Assembly (NCBI GenBank): GCA_964460075.1
Contig: CAYWPC010000052.1
Span: 1-5,152 of the forward strand
Reading direction: 5' to 3'
DNA: 5,152 nucleotides
Source: JAMBLL01 sp964460075
GTDB lineage: Bacteria; Actinomycetota; Acidimicrobiia; Spongiisociales; UBA5794
The stretch's first letter is position 1. Each line of letters begins with the position of its first letter. This document shows, one piece after another, positions 1 to 5,152 of the stretch. A program made the position numbers and the translations under genes. The notes beneath the pieces are model-generated. The model worked only from the letters and a program-made list of their open reading frames with translations. It did no database searches and had not been told where the DNA came from.

Positions 1-1127
1 ACGACAGCGTCCGAGCCTGACGCCGCGGAGATCGCATCTCGGGCACGTGTTGCTGGGAGCCCTTCTGGGAGGGACTGCACCGAAGGGTCATACACGACGA
101 CTTCGATGCCACGCTCAGCGAGCCCATCAACGAGGTCGATCGAGGGGCTGTCACGCAGATCGTCCGTATCTGCCTTGAAGGTGAGACCCCACACGGCGAC
201 GCGTCCAGGCGTATGCCCAACTGCCGCAATGACACGATCGGCCAGTGTTGCCCTGCGATGCTGGTTCGCCTCAACCGCAGCAGACACCATGTGGCTTCTC
301 GCCCCCGAAGTGGTGAACGTGCGCAACAAGGCCTGGGTGTCCTTTGGGAGGCACGACCCACCGAAGCCTGGCCCGGCGGTCATGTAGCTGGAAGAAATCC
401 GCTCGTCGAGCCCGACCGCAAACGTCACGTCGTCGATCGACGCTCCGACGGCCTCGCACAGGTCCGCCATTTCGTTGACATAGGCAAGCTTCGTCGCAAG
501 GAACGCGTTTGCCGCGTACTTGATGATCTCTGCCGTTTTGACATTCGTCCTGATCACGGGGACGCCATCGCCGAGGGGGGCGTAGATGGAGGCCACCGTC
601 TGAAGCGTCTCTGGCTCATCTGCACCGACGACTACTCGGTCAGGGTGAAGGAAGTCGTGCACGGCGTGACCCTGACGCAGGAACTCGGGGTTTGAAGCGA
701 CGCAGACATCGTGACGCTCGGCATCGGTGAGGATGTCCCTCACGGCGTCACCCGTCCCTGCCGGGACCGTGGACTTCGTCACGACGACGGCGCCGGGTTT
801 GAGATGCGGCGCTGCGGCGCGAACCACGGAGAACACGGCAGAGAGATCTGCCTCACCGTTCTTGCTCTGGGGTGTCCCGACCGCGACGATGAGGACGTCC
901 ACGCCGGAAACGGCACCGATATCGGTCGAGAACGAGACCCTGCCCGTGTCGAGCTCTGCTCGGAGGAGATCGTCGAGGTCTTGTTCGAGGATGCCTGGGT
1001 CTCCTGCACTTATCGCCGCCACCTTGTCAGCGTCGACGTCGATACCGATAACGTCGTGACCAAGTGACGCGAGACAGACGCTTGAGACCAGTCCGACGTA
1101 CCCCGTTCCGACAACAGCGATCTTCAT
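1..1127 (-). CDS. ugd: UDP-glucose 6-dehydrogenase, partial (C-terminus beyond left edge)
   Basis: This enzyme oxidises UDP-glucose to UDP-glucuronate in two NAD-dependent steps in the cytoplasm, giving a precursor for acidic polysaccharides. Reading from ATG at 1127, 375 codons are present. The N-terminal Rossmann motif is VGTGYVGL (about residues 6-13), followed by the acidic strand end GIDVD (28-32) and VAVGTPQ (81-87). KSTVPAGT (118-125) and NPEFL (146-150) are family-typical. IIKYAANAF (201-209) carries the expected catalytic Lys203 and Asn207. GPGFGGSCLPKD (252-263) carries the catalytic Cys259, and WGLTFKADTDDLRDSPS (313-329) opens the C-terminal UDP-binding domain. All expected catalytic residues are intact. 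The usual family length is about 430-450 residues, so roughly 55-75 are missing off the edge. The form GPGFGGSC favours UDP-glucose over GDP-mannose or UDP-ManNAc as substrate, but this is inferred from motif similarity. It lies eight bases downstream of a glycosyltransferase and is probably cotranscribed with it. Confidence 0.95.
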   Translation of the reverse strand, partial: MKIAVVGTGYVGLVSSVCLASLGHDVIGIDVDADKVAAISAGDPGILEQDLDDLLRAELDTGRVSFSTDIGAVSGVDVLIVAVGTPQSKNGEADLSAVFSVVRAAAPHLKPGAVVVTKSTVPAGTGDAVRDILTDAERHDVCVASNPEFLRQGHAVHDFLHPDRVVVGADEPETLQTVASIYAPLGDGVPVIRTNVKTAEIIKYAANAFLATKLAYVNEMADLCEAVGASIDDVTFAVGLDERISSSYMTAGPGFGGSCLPKDTQALLRTFTTSGARSHMVSAAVEANQHRRATLADRVIAAVGHTPGRVAVWGLTFKADTDDLRDSPSIDLVDGLAERGIEVVVYDPSVQSLPEGLPATRARDAISAASGSDAV

Positions 1128-1133
1128 TGTTCG

Positions 1134-1138
1134 CCCTA
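1134..1138 (-). promoter_or_regulatory. Ribosome binding site of ugd overlapping upstream stop codon
   Basis: On the minus strand the bases read TAGGG, then six bases (CGAACA), then the ATG of ugd at 1127. The TAG is the stop codon of the glycosyltransferase, so the AGGG ribosome binding site overlaps the end of the upstream gene. This supports the ugd start and suggests translational coupling. The match to the Shine-Dalgarno consensus is only four bases. Confidence 0.5.
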
Positions 1139-2146
1139 CCCGATCTTCGTTACGCCATCAGCGGGACCCTGGCGAGGCTCAAACCCGAGGATCCGGACCG
1201 TGGGGCGCCCCGAGAGCATCCGCCACCACATTCCCACACCGTATGCAACATGCATCGTCGCAGCAACGATAGCCGCACGGATACGTGTCGAACGGGCCCG
1301 CGCCGCAACGACACCGAGAACAGCGAGCCACGAACCGCCAAGCGCGGCAAGCGGAATCCACGTCGAAAGTACAGCGAGGACGCCAGCCACTACGAACCCT
1401 GCTACCAGCAGCACAGGTGCGAGCGGCCGAAGCGACGGCAGGCGGCCGTTGACCCACAGCAGCTCCGCTTTCCCCGCGCCGTAGCGGACGTACTGGATGG
1501 CGAGACCCCGCCACGTATCTCGTGGGTGATACCAGCTCTTGATTGCAGGATCGACGACCACCGTCCCACCGTTGGCTCGCCACCGTGTGTAGAAGTCCGT
1601 GTCTTCGACCGTTCCGCTCGGAAACGTGCGGTAGCCACCAATAGCGAGGAAGCGATCGCGTTCGAACGTCCCCAGATACACCGTGTCGACCGTCTCGACG
1701 TCGCTCGCGTGGTGAAACCGTGCCGGCCCGATGGCGAGCGGGTCGACCATCGCTGCGGCGGTAGCTGCAGCCCATTTGGTCGATCCCTCCGCGTGCATGG
1801 GGCCACCAACCGCGACGCCGGGCTTCGACGCTGCAAGCGAGGCAGCAACGTAGTCCTCTGCGTAGCGGGTGTGAGCATCGAGCCGTACGAGGAGCGTCCC
1901 CGAAGCGAGCGCTGCTGCCCTGTTGAGACCCGCTGCCTGAAGCTGATGAGGGTTGTGCACGAGGCGGATCCGTTGATCGGCTGCTGCACGGGACCACACG
2001 TACTCGATGGTTGCGTCCAGCGATCCACCATCGGCGATGATCACCTCGATCACGGCATCGTCACTGAGCGCTATATCGATTACGTGGTCGATGTTCGCTG
2101 CTTCATTGAGGGTCGCAACGATCACCGATGCTGTGACAAGAGTCAT
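1136..2146 (-). CDS. Membrane-anchored family 2 glycosyltransferase, ExoA-like
   Basis: The product (336 residues from ATG at 2146) is an inverting GT-A glycosyltransferase that would add a sugar from a nucleotide donor to a polysaccharide or lipid-linked acceptor at the inner face of the membrane. The GT2 start is clear: SVIVATLNEAANI (7-19), with IIADGGSLD (36-44) as the nucleotide-binding aspartate region. VRLDAHTRY (87-95) stands at the DXD position in the DAH form that I associate with succinoglycan ExoA-type enzymes. GTVEDTDFYTRW (178-189) contains the ED pair of the acceptor/catalytic region. Three hydrophobic segments follow, at about 241-262, 264-281 and 288-308, so the C-terminus is membrane-embedded. 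The reading frame stays open upstream to 2323, but the extension is Arg-rich and unlike the family, and the family N-terminus begins right at ATG 2146. A GTG at 2170 is a possible alternative start. Donor and acceptor cannot be told from sequence. The adjacent ugd suggests a uronic-acid-containing polymer. Confidence 0.88.
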   Translation of the reverse strand: MTLVTASVIVATLNEAANIDHVIDIALSDDAVIEVIIADGGSLDATIEYVWSRAAADQRIRLVHNPHQLQAAGLNRAAALASGTLLVRLDAHTRYAEDYVAASLAASKPGVAVGGPMHAEGSTKWAAATAAAMVDPLAIGPARFHHASDVETVDTVYLGTFERDRFLAIGGYRTFPSGTVEDTDFYTRWRANGGTVVVDPAIKSWYHPRDTWRGLAIQYVRYGAGKAELLWVNGRLPSLRPLAPVLLVAGFVVAGVLAVLSTWIPLAALGGSWLAVLGVVAARARSTRIRAAIVAATMHVAYGVGMWWRMLSGRPTVRILGFEPRQGPADGVTKIG

Positions 2147-2154
2147 CGTTGACG

Positions 2155-2160
2155 AGAATA
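2155..2160 (-). promoter_or_regulatory. Possible -10 box for a near-leaderless glycosyltransferase mRNA
   Basis: On the minus strand TATTCT lies eight bases before the ATG at 2146. It matches the TAnnnT pattern, and transcription would start about one or two bases before the ATG. Leaderless messages are common in actinobacteria, and the gene has no Shine-Dalgarno at normal spacing: a GGGAG lies 14 bases away. No good -35 box is visible, so this is only a candidate. Confidence 0.25.
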
Positions 2161-2169
2161 CTCCCACCC

Positions 2170-2184
2170 GGCGAGCCGGTCGCC
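2170..2184. repeat. Short inverted repeat, possible operator
   Basis: GGCGAGCCGGTCGCC has 5-base arms, GGCGA and TCGCC, that are perfect reverse complements around a near-palindromic centre. It sits between the leftward gene and the middle of the divergent region, a suitable place for a repressor site or a small stem. At this GC content a 5-base palindrome can occur by chance. Confidence 0.25.
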
Positions 2185-2209
2185 GTGTATTAGCGATCCG
2201 ACGATAGAT

Positions 2210-2235
2210 TGTGCACCGACCCCAACGATGTGCAC
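2210..2235. repeat. Pair of TGTGCAC direct repeats, 19 bases apart
   Basis: TGTGCAC occurs at 2210-2216 and again at 2229-2235, each holding the palindrome GTGCAC. The start-to-start distance is 19 bases, a little under two helical turns. The pair is between the two divergent genes and just downstream of the only rightward -10 candidate. A dimeric regulator could bind it, but no known regulator motif is recognised. Confidence 0.3.
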
Positions 2236-2297
2236 AGCGCTTTCGCTCGTGAGGCGAACCGAACGCCGCCACAGGGGGACGATGCCGACGTACGGCC

Positions 2298-2303
2298 AGG
2301 AGG
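2298..2303 (+). promoter_or_regulatory. Strong Shine-Dalgarno deciding the GTG start at 2311
   Basis: AGGAGG is followed by a seven-base spacer and then GTG at 2311, an ideal arrangement. It decides in favour of this GTG over the in-frame ATG codons at 2368 and 2371, which have no comparable site. The ATG at 2304 is in a different frame and too close to the site. Confidence 0.8.
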
Positions 2304-2310
2304 ATGACCG

Positions 2311-3753
2311 GTGGCTCGCCCATTTCGACCTATTCAGAAAAATCGGCTTCGTGCCGACAACCAATCAATGATGACGATCCTCGACTCCCGCATCACGAGA
2401 TTCGTGGCGCTGCTGTTCCTCGTAGCGAGCTTCGGTGAGATAGTCCCGATACCTGCCGTTGCGGCAACGAACACGACAGCGAACGCACCAGAGTGGATCT
2501 TCCCCGTCGTGGGAACAGACGGCGTCGACTTCGTGTACAGCGACACCTTCGGTGCGTGCCGGGGCGGATGGCCGTCGTGCCCGAGGAGCCACGAGGGGAT
2601 CGACATCATGACGTACGGCGTCAAGGGCGTACCCGTCGTGGCCCCGGCGGATGGAACCGTCCGATATGTGAACTGGTCATCGGATCCCAACGACCTCAAC
2701 CCCGAACGGTGCTGCACACTTGCCATAACGCACGGCAACGGCTGGGAGACGCGTTACATCCACCTCAACAACGACACGCCAGGCACAGACGACGGCCTCG
2801 GCTGGGGTATCGCTCCAGGCATCGTGCCTGGGGCAACCGTCACGGCAGGCCAACTCATCGGTTGGGTCGGCGACTCGGGCAACGCCGAACGCACCGCGCC
2901 CCACGTCCAGTGGGAAGTCCGCAAAGACGGCGTCCCCCTGAACCCGACCCCGTACGCAGATGCGGCTCCACGCATATCGGCGCCAGGCAACGTTCCCCCG
3001 CAGCCCATCCCCCTCGACCCGCCGTGCCCGCAGGGTGCAGCGTGCGACTCGGTTGTCGCTGTCGACAGTGGAGGCATTTGGGGACTGCGAGGAGGGCTTG
3101 TGCAAGGCACAACCGTGAACTCGTTCTACTACGGCGACCCAGGCGACGTGCCGTTCATGGGTGACTGGGACGGCGACGGTATCGCAACACCAGGCCTGTA
3201 CCGCCAATCCGACGGCTACGTATATGTGCGTTTCACGAACACGCAGGGCATTGCTGATACGGAGTTCTACTTCGGTGACCCAGGTGACGTCCCCCTCGTT
3301 GGCGACTTCAATGGGGACGGGCGGGACACGGTCTCGATATGGCGAGTTGCGGAAGCCAGGGTGTACGTGATCAACAAGCTCGGCGAACAGGGCAAGGGCC
3401 TCGGCGCCGCGGAGTACTTCTACGACTTCGGAAAATCCGAAGATATCCCGTTCGTCGGTGATTTCGACGGTGATGGCATCGACACCGTCGGCCTGTACTC
3501 CAAGTCCACCGGAACGGTGTATTTCCGCAATACGAACTCGGCAGGTGACCCGGACCAGTCGTTCCAGTTCGGCCAAGCCGGTGACCAGGTCCTCGTGGGG
3601 GACTGGGACGGCGACGGTGACGACTCGGTCGCTGCGTACCGTCCGTCGAACGGTCGGCTGTATGTGAACGTCGAGAACCAGCCAGGTCAGGGCGACTGGA
3701 TCCAGAACATCGGTTCGTTCCCGCACGTGCTCGCCGCTGGCCGCTCGAGCTGA
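2311..3753 (+). CDS. Secreted M23 (LytM-like) peptidase-domain protein with FG-GAP/VCBS-like repeats
   Basis: The product has 480 residues. A long basic N-region (1-30) is followed by a hydrophobic stretch (31-50) and an Ala-X-Ala type signal cleavage site near IPAVAA (47-52), so it is exported. Residues 58-215 form an M23 domain, a family of zinc endopeptidases that cut peptidoglycan cross-bridges: HEGID (94-98) is the HxxxD motif, YIHL (149-152) supplies the conserved His151, and PHVQWEVR (197-204) occupies the HxH position. There the second His, a zinc ligand in LytM, is Gln200, so activity is uncertain. Cysteine pairs at 83/90 and 134/135 could form disulfides. A proline-rich linker (about 218-238) leads to a C-terminal module: cysteines 239 and 245, WGL (257-259), then four repeats each with a DxDGDG-like loop at 285, 332, 384 and 431. 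The protein may remodel the wall or only bind it. The S8 protease gene starts 42 bases downstream on the same strand and shares this module. Confidence 0.9.
   Translation: MARPFRPIQKNRLRADNQSMMTILDSRITRFVALLFLVASFGEIVPIPAVAATNTTANAPEWIFPVVGTDGVDFVYSDTFGACRGGWPSCPRSHEGIDIMTYGVKGVPVVAPADGTVRYVNWSSDPNDLNPERCCTLAITHGNGWETRYIHLNNDTPGTDDGLGWGIAPGIVPGATVTAGQLIGWVGDSGNAERTAPHVQWEVRKDGVPLNPTPYADAAPRISAPGNVPPQPIPLDPPCPQGAACDSVVAVDSGGIWGLRGGLVQGTTVNSFYYGDPGDVPFMGDWDGDGIATPGLYRQSDGYVYVRFTNTQGIADTEFYFGDPGDVPLVGDFNGDGRDTVSIWRVAEARVYVINKLGEQGKGLGAAEYFYDFGKSEDIPFVGDFDGDGIDTVGLYSKSTGTVYFRNTNSAGDPDQSFQFGQAGDQVLVGDWDGDGDDSVAAYRPSNGRLYVNVENQPGQGDWIQNIGSFPHVLAAGRSS
3025..3192 (+). other. Shared C-terminal module, copy in M23 protein
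   Basis: From Cys239 through the first DWDGDG loop the M23 protein reads C-x5-CD, then a hydrophobic strand with VD, GG.WGL, GL, FYYGDPGD and PFMGDW. The same order recurs at the C-terminus of the S8 protease (5011-5152). The cysteine pair, the WGL block and PFMGDW are the best-conserved points. I do not recognise a named domain for the cysteine/WGL part. It looks like a divergent or capping first repeat. Confidence 0.7.
3121..3690 (+). repeat. Four tandem FG-GAP/VCBS-like protein repeats in the M23 protein
   Basis: Four units begin at residues 271, 318, 370 and 417 (DNA 3121, 3262, 3418 and 3559), giving periods of 47, 52 and 47 residues. Each unit follows the plan aromatic-x-FG, (D)PGD or similar, PxxGD-[WF]-[DN]GDG, then [LW]YR or similar and G.[VL]Y. 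The DWDGDG-type loop resembles the calcium-binding loops of FG-GAP repeats. Unit 2 has Asn334 in place of an Asp and carries the 5-residue excess around NKLGEQGKG. Four units are few for a closed beta-propeller, so the fold is uncertain. Confidence 0.75.
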
Positions 3754-3795
3754 GTGATCGACCCATCGCTGCACCCGAGTAAGTATCTTGTTGGG

Positions 3796-5152
3796 ATGAC
3801 GACTTGTACCACGGCCGCGTCTCTTGGCAAGAAGCTCGGGCTAATCGGCGCGATCGTCGTAACGATCGTGATGTTCGGGGGTGCGGTTGCAAACGCAGGC
3901 GAACCGACGCCGGAGGCTGTCATCGTCGACAACAGCGGCGAGGTCGTGGTCGAGGTCGCCAACAGGGCGGACGCCGCCGTTGCGTTCGAAGAAGCCGTGA
4001 CATCGCAACGGGGAGGCGAACTCAGCCTCCAATACATATATCAGAGTCAGGGATCCATCTCGGCGACACCGAACGATCCCCGGTTCTCTAGGCAATGGAA
4101 CCTCCACAAGATCGGCGTGTCGAGCGCTTGGACACAGACCGACGGTGAGGGAATCGTCGTTGCCGTGCTCGACACGGAGATCAACTTCACCGGTACAGAC
4201 GGTATCTGTGCAGCGGTCGTCGATCCCTACGACGCCATGACGCAGACGCAGGGGCTTGCGGCGCTCAACACGACGAGAACGTTCGGCCATGGAACGCACG
4301 TCACTGGAACGATCGCCGCGTGCACGAACAACGGCATCGGCGTTGCAGGCATCGCACCAGGCGTATCGATCATGCCGGTGCAAGTTCTAGGAGACGATGG
4401 GGGGACAACCGATCAGCTTGCGCGAGGTATCGACTGGGCCGTGACCCACGGCGCCGACGTCATCAACATGTCGCTCGGCAGCGAATGCAACGACGTATGG
4501 CCGGCTTGCACCGACTCGGTTGTCGACGCTGCAATAGCTCGCGCCACGGCGGCCGGCGTCATACTCGTCGCGTCGTCCGGCAACTATCAGCAGCCGTATC
4601 TGGCGTACCCAGCCAACAACCCGGACGTCATCGCCGTTGGCGCGGTGGCATCCGCCGACGTGCGGTGGGCCAAGAGCGACACGGGAGCAGATCTCGACCT
4701 CGTCGCCCCCGGCGTGGATGTACTGCAAGAAACCACGAACCTTGGCGTGTACGGGTACTACTTGGGGACCGGGACGTCGATGGCTTCGCCTCACGTCGCA
4801 GCAGCCGCAGCCAGCATCCTTGCCATCAATCCTGCCCTGTCGGCCGGCGAAGTGCGCACAATCCTGCAAGACACAGCTGTAGACATCGCCGCGCCGGGCT
4901 TCGACGTGGACACCGGCTGGGGTCGACTCGATCTCGCCGCAGCCGTAGACGCAGCGTTGGCGACGCTCGGTCCTGTGGTACCTCCAACAGCGACGCAACC
5001 AGGGATTCTTTGTCAGAGCACGTCGTGCGACACGCTGGTGCGGGTCGATCCTGGTGGGGAATGGGGTTTGTGGGACGGCCTCGGTGACGCACCTGAGGTG
5101 TCGACGTTCTACTTCGGCAACCCCGGTGATCTGCCATTCATGGGGGACTGGA
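3796..5152 (+). CDS. Secreted subtilisin-family (S8) serine protease, partial (C-terminus beyond right edge)
   Basis: From ATG at 3796, 452 codons are present. A signal peptide is clear: KK (12-13), hydrophobic core 15-32, cleavage near AVANA (30-34). Residues 35 to about 92 form a short propeptide without a recognised inhibitor fold. NDPRFSRQWNL (93-103) is the usual start of a mature subtilase. The triad is complete: Asp126 in VAVLDTE, His165 in FGHGTHVTGT, Ser328 in GTGTSMASPHVA, with oxyanion Asn263 in SSGN. The glycine usual after DT is Glu128. Cysteines 231 and 238 probably pair. The catalytic domain ends near GWGRLDLAAAVDAAL (374-388). A short Pro/Thr linker leads to cysteines 406 and 411, GGEWGL (420-425) and FYFGNPGDLPFMGDW (438-452), the start of the module found in the preceding M23 protein. 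More DWDGDG repeats probably follow beyond the edge. No good ribosome site precedes ATG 3796. An in-frame GTG at 3754, touching the upstream stop codon, is an alternative start. The substrate is unknown, and a degradative or processing role outside the cell is inferred. Confidence 0.92.
   Translation, partial: MTTCTTAASLGKKLGLIGAIVVTIVMFGGAVANAGEPTPEAVIVDNSGEVVVEVANRADAAVAFEEAVTSQRGGELSLQYIYQSQGSISATPNDPRFSRQWNLHKIGVSSAWTQTDGEGIVVAVLDTEINFTGTDGICAAVVDPYDAMTQTQGLAALNTTRTFGHGTHVTGTIAACTNNGIGVAGIAPGVSIMPVQVLGDDGGTTDQLARGIDWAVTHGADVINMSLGSECNDVWPACTDSVVDAAIARATAAGVILVASSGNYQQPYLAYPANNPDVIAVGAVASADVRWAKSDTGADLDLVAPGVDVLQETTNLGVYGYYLGTGTSMASPHVAAAAASILAINPALSAGEVRTILQDTAVDIAAPGFDVDTGWGRLDLAAAVDAALATLGPVVPPTATQPGILCQSTSCDTLVRVDPGGEWGLWDGLGDAPEVSTFYFGNPGDLPFMGDW
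5011..5152 (+). other. Shared C-terminal module, copy in S8 protease (cut by right edge)
   Basis: Starting at Cys406 the protein reads C-x4-CD, VD, GG.WGL, GL, FYFGNPGD and PFMGDW, closely parallel to residues 239-286 of the M23 protein. The cysteine spacing is one residue shorter. Sequence outside these blocks differs, so this is an old duplication or domain shuffling rather than a recent copy. Confidence 0.7.

Larger units (their letters stand above)
2147..2310. promoter_or_regulatory. Divergent intergenic region with promoters for both directions
   Basis: These 164 bases separate the leftward polysaccharide pair from the rightward secreted-protein pair, so both transcription units should start here. 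No convincing -35/-10 pair was found for either direction. For the rightward unit TAGATT (2205-2210) has the TAnnnT form of a -10 box but no TTGACA-like partner at the right distance. It would give a leader of about 90 bases. Leftward candidates are listed separately. The region also holds an inverted repeat, a TGTGCAC pair, and a weak stem TTCGC/GCGAA (2242-2246 with 2254-2258). Confidence 0.5.

Noticed and set aside
213..695. Plus-strand open frame of 160 codons opposite ugd
   Set aside because: No motif is visible, and the opposite strand encodes an uninterrupted dehydrogenase including the catalytic Cys and Lys.
1064..2152. Long plus-strand open frame of 362 codons opposite the glycosyltransferase
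   Set aside because: Its translation is rich in Arg, His and Cys with no recognisable motif, as expected for the antisense of a GC-rich gene. The minus-strand frame shows a full set of GT2 motifs.
2147..2323. 59-residue N-terminal extension of the glycosyltransferase to an upstream ATG at 2323
   Set aside because: The extension is Arg-rich, unlike the family, would overlap the start of the divergent M23 gene, and would use up the whole intergenic region. The GT2 domain begins normally at ATG 2146.
2677..3774. Long minus-strand open frame of 365 codons opposite the M23 protein
   Set aside because: Val/Arg-rich translation without domain motifs, and it lies opposite a frame with signal peptide, M23 motifs and regular repeats. 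It is an antisense shadow.
3754..3795. Possible terminator between the M23 and S8 genes
   Set aside because: No GC-rich stem followed by a T run was found in these 42 bases, so the genes are better treated as possibly cotranscribed.
4320..5087. Plus-strand open frame of 255 codons in a second frame inside the S8 gene
   Set aside because: Extremely Arg-rich translation typical of an out-of-frame reading. The other plus frame carries the complete subtilase triad.

Overview
The window reads as chromosomal DNA from a high-GC bacterium, most likely an actinobacterium and perhaps of the Acidimicrobiia (Ilumatobacter-like). That placement is inference. It rests on the GC-rich codon use, the GTG start with a strong Shine-Dalgarno, and secreted proteins carrying tandem GDWDGDG-type repeats, which I associate with that group. 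No RNA gene, CRISPR array, insertion sequence or attachment site was seen. Coding density is very high and no gene-free stretch exceeds 170 bases.

Left half (1-2146, minus strand): a two-gene surface-polysaccharide unit. An ExoA-like family 2 glycosyltransferase with a membrane-anchored C-terminus comes first. Eight bases after its stop codon a UDP-glucose 6-dehydrogenase (ugd) begins, and it runs off the left edge. The dehydrogenase would supply UDP-glucuronate and the transferase would assemble a sugar chain at the membrane, so the pair fits exopolysaccharide or capsule production.

Middle (2147-2310): a 164-base divergent intergenic region. It should hold the promoters for both directions. 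It contains a small inverted repeat, a pair of TGTGCAC words spaced 19 bases apart, and a perfect AGGAGG ribosome binding site for the rightward gene.

Right half (2311-5152, plus strand): two secreted proteins in tandem. The first has a signal peptide, an M23 (LytM-like) peptidase domain and four aspartate-rich FG-GAP/VCBS-like repeats. The second is a subtilisin-family (S8) protease with a signal peptide and a complete catalytic triad, cut off by the right edge. After its catalytic domain the protease begins the same C-terminal module as the M23 protein: a cysteine pair, a VD..GG.WGL block, then FYFG.PGD.PFMGDW. Two unrelated catalytic domains fused to one C-terminal module is the main point of interest. 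It suggests a shared display or anchoring device in a family of exported proteins, next to polysaccharide genes.

The most unusual residue-level observations are a Gln in place of the second His of the M23 HxH motif, a zinc ligand in LytM, and a Glu in place of the usual Gly in the DTG motif of the S8 protease. I found no clear evidence for a wholly novel system. The shared module with degenerate or variant enzymes is the best lead.
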